Source: an uncultured Neomegalonema sp. (GTDB lineage Bacteria; Pseudomonadota; Alphaproteobacteria; Rhodobacterales; Rhodobacteraceae). Taken from it: DNA of 44,795 bases. Below, in pieces: positions 1 to 7,585 of this stretch. The stretch spans positions 1 through 44,795 of the forward strand of contig CALFVD010000146.1 in assembly GCA_937928005.1 (NCBI GenBank), in the 5' to 3' direction. A program made the position numbers and the translations under genes. The stretch's first letter is position 1, and every line of letters begins with the position of its first letter. The notes below the pieces were generated by a model. That model was not told where the DNA came from, ran no database searches, and saw only the letters and a program-made list of their open reading frames with translations.

Positions 1-1085
1 TAGAGGGCGTCTTCGCTCCATCCGAGTGCCTTTCTCTTGACCTTGAGGCTGTCCTTTCCGGGGATTGCCTTGATGATATTGATGGCTGTGTGGCGCATGG
101 TGGCCATGTTGGCGGGTCCGTGCCGGGTTCTCAGGCGCATAAGGTCGTCGTGGAACACGACGTCCATGACCCAGTGTAGTCGGTTCTCGACGCCCCAATG
201 CGCGCGCACGGCGCGGGCGGCCTGTCTGGCAGTCAAGGGGGCCGAGGCGATGTAGAAGCGGCGGGATCGGCTGACCGCGTCCCCCTGCTCGACCTGCGAG
301 CGCACCTCGACGAGGGCGGCCAATCCTTGGAAGTTCGGCTCTCCGGGAGCCTTTCGCTGGTTGGACAACCAGTTCGTAGCATGACAGACGCGGACGGTGC
401 GCGTCTCCACCCTGCCATGGTCGGCATCGGTCGTCTCGTGGGTATCGAGGCCGTGGGCGGCATCGAAGAACAGGGCCACTTCCGCGTGCAGGCTCTTCTG
501 ATTGGATTTGAGCGCCAGAAGGTAGTCCGCCCCCCGTGCACGGATGGCCGACGCGATGGCGTGCTGGCAGCCCATGGCATCGATGGTCACCAAGGCACCC
601 GTAAGTTCCAGCCGCTCCAGCAAGCGCGGGATCGCCCTGATCTCGTTCTCCTTCTCGTCGCAGGCTTCCTGCCCCAGCACCAGACGCTGGCGCGAGGCCC
701 AGGCAGAGACCAGATGCAGCGCGCGGCCATCGGGGCCATGCGCCCGACGCGACGTCTTGCCGTCTATCGACACGATGTCAGGGTCACTCTCCCGCAAGGT
801 CGCGACCCACGAGGCGAAGCAGTCGGCGAACATCTCGCCCGGCAGGGCATTCATCACGTCGTTCAGTGTGTCATGCGAGGGAATGCCATGTTTGTAGGGC
901 AGGAACCGCCGCAGAAAGGGCAGCTTCTGGACGCCCCACTTGCGGATCTCGACGAAGTCGTCCGCTCCAGCCATCGTCCCGCAAAGGATCACCAGCAGCA
1001 CTTCAGGCAGAGGATACAATACCTTCCAGTGCTGGCGAGGATCGTCGAGAGCAGAAAAATGGTCAAGTAACGAGAAGGAGGACAT
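1..1085 (-). CDS. ISAs1-family DDE transposase (C-terminus cut by window edge)
   Basis: Transposase that would cut and join the ends of its own insertion sequence. From ATG at 1085 the minus strand is open for 361 codons to the window edge; the family is usually about 370-380 residues, so only some 10-20 residues are missing. The N-terminus (HFSALDDPRQ, then VILCGTMAGADDFVEI) is the ISAs1/DDE_Tnp_1-associated domain. The catalytic triad is visible: Asp108 in SIDGKTSRR, Asp169 in TIDAMGCQ and Glu300 in HWGVENRLHW, the last being the family hallmark. I checked every codon line and saw no frameshift or stop, so the copy is probably active. It lies convergent or outward to nothing recognisable: the next gene at 1238 is read away from it. 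Large plus-strand open frames over this stretch are shadows. Confidence 0.93.
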   Translation of the reverse strand, partial: MSSFSLLDHFSALDDPRQHWKVLYPLPEVLLVILCGTMAGADDFVEIRKWGVQKLPFLRRFLPYKHGIPSHDTLNDVMNALPGEMFADCFASWVATLRESDPDIVSIDGKTSRRAHGPDGRALHLVSAWASRQRLVLGQEACDEKENEIRAIPRLLERLELTGALVTIDAMGCQHAIASAIRARGADYLLALKSNQKSLHAEVALFFDAAHGLDTHETTDADHGRVETRTVRVCHATNWLSNQRKAPGEPNFQGLAALVEVRSQVEQGDAVSRSRRFYIASAPLTARQAARAVRAHWGVENRLHWVMDVVFHDDLMRLRTRHGPANMATMRHTAINIIKAIPGKDSLKVKRKALGWSEDAL

Positions 1086-1168
1086 CGCAAAACCCCAAGT
1101 GGTGAGGTCTGCTATGAATCACGCAACATCCCGAAAGGGAATCTATCAACTTTCAAGCGATTGCCGTG
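1..1168 (-). mobile_element. ISAs1-family insertion sequence, 5' part (truncated by window edge)
   Basis: The element's transposase-start end lies at about 1168, where the minus strand begins CACGGCAATCGCTTGAAAG. The same sequence forms both tips of the MITE at 1883-2046, which is why this boundary was chosen. The transposase gene begins 83 bases inside that end. The other end of the IS is outside the window, so the terminal inverted repeat pair and target duplication cannot be confirmed. The 10 bases just outside (TATTACTAGC, 1169-1178) should reappear beyond the other end if this is an intact insertion. Confidence 0.7.
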
Positions 1169-1237
1169 TATTACTAGCCTGACGCTGGACATGTGATCGT
1201 GACGTAGCTATCTGGCTTCTGGGGCATCGAGCGGAGA

Positions 1238-1816
1238 ATGGATATGCGCAGATTGCGAAACGGACTTCTCGGAACGGTGGCGCTGACGCTCGCCGCCTGC
1301 GCGACCCCACAACAGCCCGAACCAAAGGCACCGCCCTTGACCGGTACAATCACCCTCGGTTCGGGGCCATGTGCGGGGCTATGTCCGATCTACACGATGA
1401 CGTTGAAAGCGGACGATACCTACACGCTCAATGCGCAGGACAACACGATCACGCCGGGTCGTTCAACCGGATCATTACCCGTAAACTCGTTCCGCCGCGC
1501 AGTTGAGGCGCTGGAACAATACGATCTTCCGACAATGCAGCGTTTCTATACGCCCACAGAGAAGGAAAACTGTCCCGAAGCGATTTCTGGCCTACCCGTG
1601 ACCGATATTAGCCGGGTTGATGAGGACAATGATGTCCGCCGCTTCGTTACGTTCAACACGGGCTGTGTAAATTTCGCGGATCGCGACCGGCTAGACCGGC
1701 TACATGAACGTCTACGCGAAGTTTTCCGCATCAAAGAACTCGTCTCGGTCGGCGAGCCACCACGCCCGCCACGCCCCGAAACGGAGCCGAAGGCAAAGGG
1801 ATTAGGCGGTATATAG
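1238..1816 (+). CDS. DUF6438-domain lipoprotein
   Basis: Probable small envelope lipoprotein of 192 residues, function unknown. A signal peptide ends in the lipobox LTLAAC (Cys near residue 21), so the mature protein should be lipid-anchored in the periplasm or outer membrane. The body carries the DUF6438 signature GPCAGLCPIYTMTLKADDTY, in which two cysteines bracket a short loop, and two further cysteines follow (ENCPEA and NTGCVNF), suggesting disulphides. The C-terminal tail is rich in Pro, Glu and Lys (about residues 172-190). The gene stands alone between the IS and the MITE. The second ATG (MRRLRNG) two codons in is an equally plausible start. DUF6438 proteins have no established biochemical role. 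Confidence 0.85.
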   Translation: MDMRRLRNGLLGTVALTLAACATPQQPEPKAPPLTGTITLGSGPCAGLCPIYTMTLKADDTYTLNAQDNTITPGRSTGSLPVNSFRRAVEALEQYDLPTMQRFYTPTEKENCPEAISGLPVTDISRVDEDNDVRRFVTFNTGCVNFADRDRLDRLHERLREVFRIKELVSVGEPPRPPRPETEPKAKGLGGI

Positions 1817-1882
1817 AATTCCGCCGATCATCATAAAATTTGCTCCGGCAATCCCCCCATTTCAAGGATTCTGGTCACAAAG

Positions 1883-2046
1883 CACGGCAATCGCTTGAAG
1901 AAGAAATCATGCTGTCCCGAACGCAATGCGGCATGAAATGACGCTTTGCAGATGCGGGACCTCCTGTCTTTTGGGGCCAATCCCCTCCACAGGGAGGCCC
2001 CGCATCAAGTGCGGGGCAGCGAAAGTTCTTTCACGCGATTGCCGTG
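1883..2046. mobile_element. 164-bp MITE related to the neighbouring ISAs1 element, with 10-bp target duplication
   Basis: The left tip (CACGGCAATCGCTTGAA, 1883-1899) and the reverse complement of the right tip (CACGGCAATCGCGTGAA) agree at 16 of 17 bases. The element is flanked by a perfect 10-base direct repeat, GGTCACAAAG, at 1873-1882 and 2047-2056, which is the expected footprint of a transposition event and in the size range reported for ISAs1 members. The same tip sequence ends the full IS at 1168. The interior has no gene; it contains a perfect 8-bp hairpin (1997-2017) of the kind found in dispersed REP repeats. The insertion sits in the gap between two convergent genes, so it interrupts nothing obvious. 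Confidence 0.8.
1997..2017. repeat. REP-like palindrome inside the MITE
   Basis: GCCCCGCA and TGCGGGGC form a perfect 8-bp stem around a 5-base loop (TCAAG). Short GC-rich palindromes of this form are dispersed in many alphaproteobacterial genomes. It has no U-tract, so a terminator role is not supported. Confidence 0.5.
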
Positions 2047-2121
2047 GGTCACAAAGCTCTTGGCCAATTGACAAAATATGAGCGTATGGCCTCAGCGCCG
2101 TATCCGCTTATTTGACCGACA

Positions 2122-2976
2122 CTACCGAACCAGTACCACCGGCACGCGGCAGGAGCGCATCATCTCGGTCGTAGTCGAGCCGATAACGAGGCTGCGTATT
2201 CGTGAATGGCCGTATGCGCCCATAACCACGAGGTTAAACCCCTCTTCCTCAACCAGTTTGCCCAACGCCACATCGGGTTGGCCCGTTACCGCATCTGTCG
2301 TCACGGTATAGCCCGCATCGCGCAAGCCTTGCGCGGCGGCGTCCAAACCCTTGCGAATAGATGGGGAATCCGTGGCTACAGTGACAATATGAATTGCCAG
2401 ATCCGCGAACAGCGGCATCTGTGCAATCAGATTGAGGCCCTTCTTTGCGGAGGGACCACCATCATAGGCGACCAGGACTTTATTGATCGGCTGAAATGCG
2501 CGCGAGGCCACGAACACGGTACGGCGACTGGCGCGGGCGATGCGTTCGAGGTTTGACCCGAGATGACCCTTGGCGAAATCGGCATCTTCGCCGCGTTTAC
2601 CGATGATGATGACACCTGCATCGTCTTCGATCTCCGCCACCGTTTCGACGATATCACCATGGCGCATCCGCGTAGTGATCTCGCTGACCCCGGCTTTGGA
2701 GAGGATGGAATGGGCTTCATCCAATAACGCTCGGCCATGCTGGGCAACAAGGCGAGAGCGTTGCTCGTCTAGCGCCGCAAGTTCTTCCATTAGCTTGGTG
2801 CGCGCGCCAAGCTGAATGGCGCCGGAGAGGTCGCGCTTCTGCGGTGCCCCATGCCTGCCGAGAACATGTAAAAGTTCAACAGGCATTCCTGTGCGGGCAG
2901 ATACCCATGCGGCATGTTCACAAACGGAGGCCGAATAGGTCGAGCCGTCGATGAGGGCGACAATGTTCTGTGTCAT
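2122..2976 (-). CDS. tandem-domain universal stress protein
   Basis: Cytoplasmic protein with two UspA domains in one chain (about 284 residues, twice the single-domain length). The first half opens with NIVALIDGSTYSASVCEHA and carries VIIIGKRGEDADFAKGHLGS; the second opens with KVLVAYDGGPSAKKGL and ends with the ATP-binding type motif GAYGHSRIRSLVIGSTT, so the second domain at least keeps the nucleotide-binding G-x2-G-x9-G-S/T pattern. Family members bind ATP or AMP and modulate stress tolerance or partner transporters. It lies 12 bases downstream of the SulP gene on the same strand and is almost certainly cotranscribed with it, suggesting it reports on or regulates anion uptake. An upstream TTG at 2982 is an alternative start; the ATG at 2976 is preferred. 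Confidence 0.9.
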   Translation of the reverse strand: MTQNIVALIDGSTYSASVCEHAAWVSARTGMPVELLHVLGRHGAPQKRDLSGAIQLGARTKLMEELAALDEQRSRLVAQHGRALLDEAHSILSKAGVSEITTRMRHGDIVETVAEIEDDAGVIIIGKRGEDADFAKGHLGSNLERIARASRRTVFVASRAFQPINKVLVAYDGGPSAKKGLNLIAQMPLFADLAIHIVTVATDSPSIRKGLDAAAQGLRDAGYTVTTDAVTGQPDVALGKLVEEEGFNLVVMGAYGHSRIRSLVIGSTTTEMMRSCRVPVVLVR

Positions 2977-2988
2977 AATCAATGCCTA

Positions 2989-4479
2989 TCAATGCGCGAT
3001 CAGATCGTCCATCGCACCCGGCTTGTCATGGGTGGCGAGGCGGTCGACGATGGTTTCAGATGCTTCGTTCAGGCCGATAATCTCAACCTCGGCTCCATCA
3101 CGGCGGAATTTCAACACGGCCATATCGAGAGCCTGCACCGAGCTAATATCCCAGATATGCGCGCCGGAGACGTCAATGATGACCTTGTCCAGTGCCTCAC
3201 GGAAATCGAAGGCAGCCATGAAATCCTCAACAGAAGCGTAGAAAAGTTGCCCCTCCACACGATAGACGCGCTCGCGGCCATCGGCGCTGATCGTGCTGCT
3301 GACGCGGAAAAGCTGGGCAATCTTACCCGCAAAGAAGATGCCAGAGAGCAGGACGCCGGTGAGGACACCATAGGCGAGGTTATGGGTGTAGATCGTCGCC
3401 ACCACGGTCGCCAGCATTACGATAGAGGAGGATTTCGGGTGGGTCCGCAATTGCTGAATCGAAGACCATGAGAACGTACCGATGGATACCATGATCATGA
3501 TTGCGACCAAGGCCGCCATTGGGATGCGGCTTACCAAATCACCCATCACAACGATTAGGAATAATAGGATCACACCGGCGGCGAAGCACGATAACCGCCC
3601 GCGACCACCCGATTTAACGTTAATGATCGATTGGCCGATCATTGCACAACCCGCCATACCACCGATGAAGCCTGTTGCCGTGTTGGCCAGTCCTTGCCCG
3701 ATACATTCCTGATTACGGTCAGAGGACGTATCGGTCAGGTCATCGACGATATTCTGCGTCATTAGACTTTCGAGCAAGCCAACCACGGCAACGGCGACCG
3801 AATAGGGGAAGATGATCTTCAGCGTCTCCAGATTAAACGGAATATCCGGGATCAGGAAGACCGGGAAGGCATCGGGTAATTCGCCCATATCGCCCACATT
3901 GCGCACATCCAAACCAAAGGCCAGCGTCACGATGGTCAGGATAATGATGGTGACAAGGGGGGATGGTATCGCGCTGGTGACGAGGGGGAACAGATAGATG
4001 ATCGCCAACCCCGCCGCCACGAGCACGTAGGTGAGCCATGTCACCGTGCGCGGGTCGAGCTCTGGCAGTTGCGCGATGAAGATAAGGATCGCCAAAGCGT
4101 TAACAAAGCCGGTCATCACCGATTTCGACACGTATCGCATCACAAAACCCAGCTTCAATACCCCCATGCCGATCTGAAGCAATCCCGCCAGCACCGTCGC
4201 GGCGAGTAGGTATTGCAACCCGTGATCCTTCACCAGCGTGACCATTAGGACGGCAGTGGCCGCCGTCGCCGCCGAGATCATGCCGGGGCGTCCGCCTGCT
4301 ATGGCGGTGATGACGGCGATGGAGAAGGAAGCGTAGAGGCCAACCTTTGGGTCAACGCCCGCAATGATCGAGAAGGCGATGGCTTCGGGGATCAAGGCCA
4401 ACGCAACGACAAGGCCGGATAGCAAGTCGCCCCGGACATTATCGAACCATTGGCCTCGGTAAGCATCGATTGAAATCAT
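2989..4479 (-). CDS. SulP-family anion transporter with STAS domain
   Basis: Inner-membrane SLC26/SulP transporter, 496 residues, a usual length for the bacterial family. The N-terminus ([20 protein letters not shown]) is the conserved first transmembrane region, followed by [24 protein letters not shown], about 10-14 hydrophobic spans, and a C-terminal cytoplasmic STAS domain from about residue 385 ([17 protein letters not shown] ... [19 protein letters not shown]). Substrates in the family include sulfate and bicarbonate, and the sequence does not decide between them. It is first gene of a pair with the universal stress protein. A 12-bp inverted repeat about 170 bases upstream (4649-4679) may be its operator. 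Confidence 0.92.
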   Translation of the reverse strand: MISIDAYRGQWFDNVRGDLLSGLVVALALIPEAIAFSIIAGVDPKVGLYASFSIAVITAIAGGRPGMISAATAATAVLMVTLVKDHGLQYLLAATVLAGLLQIGMGVLKLGFVMRYVSKSVMTGFVNALAILIFIAQLPELDPRTVTWLTYVLVAAGLAIIYLFPLVTSAIPSPLVTIIILTIVTLAFGLDVRNVGDMGELPDAFPVFLIPDIPFNLETLKIIFPYSVAVAVVGLLESLMTQNIVDDLTDTSSDRNQECIGQGLANTATGFIGGMAGCAMIGQSIINVKSGGRGRLSCFAAGVILLFLIVVMGDLVSRIPMAALVAIMIMVSIGTFSWSSIQQLRTHPKSSSIVMLATVVATIYTHNLAYGVLTGVLLSGIFFAGKIAQLFRVSSTISADGRERVYRVEGQLFYASVEDFMAAFDFREALDKVIIDVSGAHIWDISSVQALDMAVLKFRRDGAEVEIIGLNEASETIVDRLATHDKPGAMDDLIAH

Positions 4480-4648
4480 GGGGCAATCCGTTCCTGACCC
4501 GATGGGTCGGTTCTGCTTCGTAGCGCAAGGTATGGGGAGGCGAAGCGAGCGGCTTCTCGTTGCGGTCGCGCATATAGAATAAGTAGCACGATGCCAAGTG
4601 CGACAGGAGGATTGGCATATCGCAGTACAGTTTCATTTTATCGAAACA

Positions 4649-4679
4649 AGATATGAAATACGTGACATATTTCATATCT
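4649..4679. promoter_or_regulatory. perfect 12-bp inverted repeat, candidate operator
   Basis: AGATATGAAATA (4649-4660) and TATTTCATATCT (4668-4679) are exact reverse complements with an 8-bp or shorter AT-rich core and a 7-base spacer. The site sits in an AT-rich pocket between the divergent SulP and glucokinase genes, about 170 bases before the SulP start. Its symmetry and spacing suit a dimeric repressor; it lacks the GC stem and U-run of a terminator. Which regulator binds is unknown. Confidence 0.5.
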
Positions 4680-4988
4680 AGGAAACTTATGACCTCCCTG
4701 CGCATAACTACCCATGGTCAGTGGCGTATGGATATCCTGTGCGCAGTTTCTTTTTTGATGGTTCCACAACGATGCATCACGGCGGGCGCTGTCTCATAAA
4801 TGCGCGGATCATCCGAGAGGCGATGTAGCCCCTGCTCAACAAGCCCGCCCATACCGCGCGATGGCCAAATTGTTGCCGGGGACGACAACCAACGACAGGG
4901 CACCTACGATATTCAGGGGCGAGACATCTTTCGCAGGGTATATCCACATCGCGATCGGCGGCGACATTACCGATGAGGACACTTTCGT
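4680..4988. other. gene-free stretch between the divergent sulP and glk genes
   Basis: No convincing gene is seen on either strand. The minus-strand open frames here are rich in Arg and Pro and overlap the glucokinase start antisense, which marks them as shadows. A GAGGA ribosome-binding sequence at 4975-4979 serves the glucokinase ATG at 4989, and an in-frame stop at 4974 fixes that start. Confidence 0.6.
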
Positions 4989-5792
4989 ATGGCCCGACTG
5001 ATTGCAGATATAGGCGGTACGAATGCGCGATTTGCGCTGGTCGGGGATGATGGTATGATTTCGCCGAGCGTCTCTGCGGTGGCGGATTATGCGACATTTT
5101 TAGAGGCGATGGCCGCTTTTCTGGAAGGATGCACAGTACAGGTGACATCCTGCGCCATTGCCGCTGCGGGGCCACGCGAACGTGACGTGATCGATATGAC
5201 CAATACGCCTTGGCTGATCGATGCAACGGCAGTGAGCGAGGCGCTGGGCATGCCGGTACGCCTATTCAACGATCTTGAAGCGGTGGCCTACGCCCTGCCC
5301 TATCTGGGCGATGATGATCTGGTATCAATTCGGGTGGGCACGCGCCGTGATGCTGCGCCAATGGTGGCCATAAACGTTGGCACGGGCTTTGGCGCGGCGG
5401 TGGCAGTGCCGACCGCTTGGGGCTGGCACCCGCTGGCGACGGAGCCGGGGCATCTACGCCTGCCGGGATCAGAGGGTGGCGAAGTCGAGGATGTGCTGTC
5501 CGGGCCGGGCTACACCCGCCTGCGCAGCACCGATAGGAAAGCAAAGGCGAAATTCTCGTCGCTGCTAGGGCGGATGGTACGCGAGACGGTGCTGGCCACG
5601 GGAGCATGGGGCGGGGTACGATTATGTGGCGGGGTGTTGAATACGTGGGAGGAGAATGTGGATGTTCCTGCCTTCATGCACGCCTATGATTCGCCGAGCA
5701 GGATCCGGGAACAACTGGCCTCCGTGCCACTCGATCGGATTGTGCATCCCTACCCCGGCCTACTGGGCCTGTCGCGCGTGGATATTGCGTAG
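4989..5792 (+). CDS. glk: glucokinase, unusually short
   Basis: ATP-dependent glucokinase (Glk/PF02685 type), which phosphorylates glucose to glucose-6-phosphate in the cytoplasm. Visible motifs in order: phosphate-1 loop ADIGGTNARFAL (6-17), the sugar-binding run NTPWLID and LFNDLEAVAYALP (76-107), phosphate-2 INVGTGFGAAV, the EPGHLRLPG segment with the catalytic-site Glu/His, VEDVLSGPGYTRL, then GGVRLCGGVLN and a final PGLLGLSRV. The protein has 267 residues against about 320 in the family. The missing piece is mainly the helical stretch that normally separates SGPGL from the FxxxLG helix. All active-site motifs survive, so it may work, but this is a real oddity. A start at 4989 is fixed by an upstream in-frame stop. 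Confidence 0.82.
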   Translation: MARLIADIGGTNARFALVGDDGMISPSVSAVADYATFLEAMAAFLEGCTVQVTSCAIAAAGPRERDVIDMTNTPWLIDATAVSEALGMPVRLFNDLEAVAYALPYLGDDDLVSIRVGTRRDAAPMVAINVGTGFGAAVAVPTAWGWHPLATEPGHLRLPGSEGGEVEDVLSGPGYTRLRSTDRKAKAKFSSLLGRMVRETVLATGAWGGVRLCGGVLNTWEENVDVPAFMHAYDSPSRIREQLASVPLDRIVHPYPGLLGLSRVDIA

Positions 5793-5837
5793 GGCCGCGC
5801 GCCCCCTATAGTCAGACACGAAGTAGGGAGCATCGCC

Positions 5838-6617
5838 ATGAACATCTTTCGCCACGAAGACCGCGCAATTTATTTCAGAGACGAAGGACCGCGTGACGGA
5901 GTGGCACTGGTGTTCTCGAACTCACTCGGCACCGACATGCGGGTCTGGGACCCTCTGCTCCCACATCTGCCAAAAGGCTATCGCATTCTACGCTACGATA
6001 CAGCGGGGCATGGATTGAGCGATTTGGCGGGTGAACGACGCATCGAAGACGATGCAGCCGACCTTGCGGCGTTGATGGATCATGTGGGCATTACGCGCGG
6101 GTTCGTAATCGGTCTCAGCGTAGGTGGGTTGATTGCGCAGGGTTTGTGGAAGATGCGCCCTGATTTGATTGAGGGAATCATCTTCTGTGACACGGCCCAT
6201 AAGATTGGCACGGATGCCATCTGGAACGACCGTATCGTGGCCATTGCCAAGGGTGGCATGGAGGCAATAGGCGAACCGACGCTGGAACGCTGGTTTACTG
6301 CCGCGTTTCGTGAAGGGGACACGGCATTCCCCCTATGGCGGTCGATGCTGCTACGCACACCTGTGGACGGGTATTGCGATCTGGGTAAAGCGATTCGTGA
6401 TGCCGATTTCACTAATGATTGCAGCACGATGATCGCCCGTGCCTTATGCGTGTGCGGTGCCGATGATGGCTCAACCCCACCGACATTAATGCGCGATTTC
6501 GCGAATAAACTGCCGAATGCAACCTATGCCGAAATCGCGGATTGCGGGCATCTTCCGTGCATTGAACAACCCGAAAATCTGGCCATCCTACTTACAAAGT
6601 TCATCGATAAAACCTGA
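5838..6617 (+). CDS. alpha/beta hydrolase, 3-oxoadipate enol-lactonase-like
   Basis: Cytoplasmic alpha/beta hydrolase of 259 residues, close in length and motifs to PcaD, which opens 3-oxoadipate enol-lactone in the protocatechuate branch of the beta-ketoadipate pathway. It shows the oxyanion HG-like segment FSNSLGTDMRVWDPLLPHL, the RYDTAGHGLSD strand, the nucleophile elbow GLSVGG (Ser about residue 94), and the late His in DCGHLPCIEQP. A good ribosome-binding site (AGGGAG) precedes the ATG. No other pca gene is nearby, so the substrate is inferred from similarity only; a related lactonase or esterase role is possible. Confidence 0.82.
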   Translation: MNIFRHEDRAIYFRDEGPRDGVALVFSNSLGTDMRVWDPLLPHLPKGYRILRYDTAGHGLSDLAGERRIEDDAADLAALMDHVGITRGFVIGLSVGGLIAQGLWKMRPDLIEGIIFCDTAHKIGTDAIWNDRIVAIAKGGMEAIGEPTLERWFTAAFREGDTAFPLWRSMLLRTPVDGYCDLGKAIRDADFTNDCSTMIARALCVCGADDGSTPPTLMRDFANKLPNATYAEIADCGHLPCIEQPENLAILLTKFIDKT

Positions 6618-6975
6618 TGAAACAAATGCAACTCGGTTAACGACACGGTGGAAGTCACGACAATGTAGCAACAACAATAAACAGGATTCAAAAGTACAAT
6701 AAAGCGCACGTGAAATAAAATTTTGACGGCATACAAATTATTCAACAAGCTAAAATATAGCGAATATTAACGATAAAACTCTAAATTATATAAGTTTATT
6801 AACATAAATACAAATTTTACTCACAATAATTACTCTCAATTAACACCGTATAAATAAAATTTAACACTTATTCACAGAAGTTACTTTATCAAATAAATAT
6901 TTTCGTAATTTTTATACACGATTCTCCTCTCCATACGCAGCAGAAGCTGTGTTCAGTTTCGCACGGAGAGAGAGT
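6618..6975 (+). promoter_or_regulatory. AT-rich leader and presumed promoter region of the DUF11 gene cluster
   Basis: About 358 bases without a gene. From roughly 6650 to 6930 the sequence is far more AT-rich than anything else in the window, with many TAAATA and TTTAT runs. It lies directly upstream of the first of three exported surface-protein genes. The most natural reading is a promoter region that could be bound by a nucleoid or xenogeneic-silencing protein, but I cannot assign a specific -35/-10 pair with confidence. Confidence 0.5.
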
Positions 6976-7479
6976 ATGAAAACTGCATCCGCCCGCCTTG
7001 TTGGCATCATCGCGCTGGTATCGGCGCTTCTTCCTGGCCTTGCCGCTGCTGAACTGCGCAGCGAGATGAGTGCATTCGTCGTGACGCAGGACGCTACCGG
7101 CGTTGAACAATATGCCCCCGCCGACAGCGTCAAGCCCGGCCAGCTCATCGAATATCGTATCAGCCACCGCAACACCTTCGGCAATTCCGTCGATGGCGTC
7201 GCAATCGTTGGTCCGGTGCCTCCTCAGGCAGTTGTCAGCCTCGACACGACCAACAGTTCCTCCGAGGCGCTTCTCGAAGTGCGCGGTGATCTGGACCCCG
7301 ACCAACCCGGCGAGGAATGGTCCACTCTTCCTGCACAGCGCATCGTTATCCTAGCCGATGGTTCGCGTTTGATCGAACAGGCACAGCCTGAAGATTTCAC
7401 CGCCGTGCGCTGGAAACTCTCGGCGCCTCTGGCCAGCCAGGACGTCGTTACCAACAGCTACCGCGTTCGCGTCAAGTAA
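6976..7479 (+). CDS. small exported DUF11-type protein
   Basis: Exported protein of 167 residues with a signal peptide (MKTASARLVGIIALVSALLPGLAAA, cleavage near residue 25). The mature part is essentially one DUF11/conserved-repeat immunoglobulin-like fold: PGQLIEYRISHRNTFGNSVDGVAIVGPVPP, then a region ending in TNSYRVRVK. The start at 6976 is chosen because GGAGAG lies just upstream and the longer frame from 6949 adds residues that spoil the signal peptide. It is first of three same-strand genes sharing the DUF11 theme. A role as a surface-layer or accessory subunit to the giant protein downstream is an inference. Confidence 0.8.
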   Translation: MKTASARLVGIIALVSALLPGLAAAELRSEMSAFVVTQDATGVEQYAPADSVKPGQLIEYRISHRNTFGNSVDGVAIVGPVPPQAVVSLDTTNSSSEALLEVRGDLDPDQPGEEWSTLPAQRIVILADGSRLIEQAQPEDFTAVRWKLSAPLASQDVVTNSYRVRVK

Positions 7480-7585
7480 GCCTCCACCAACCAAAAATCA
7501 CATTTGCAGACGTGCATTCCAGCCTCGGTTACGGGCGCTGCGGAGGGACGTTTGACCGTGTCACATTAGAAAAGGAAGTCATCTC

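Noticed and set aside
198..1070. 290-codon plus-strand open frame
   Set aside because: It is the antisense shadow of the ISAs1 transposase, whose catalytic motifs read cleanly on the minus strand.
4777..5226. 149-codon minus-strand frame upstream of and inside glk
   Set aside because: Rich in Arg/Pro/His, overlaps the start of a well-supported glucokinase and shows no family features.
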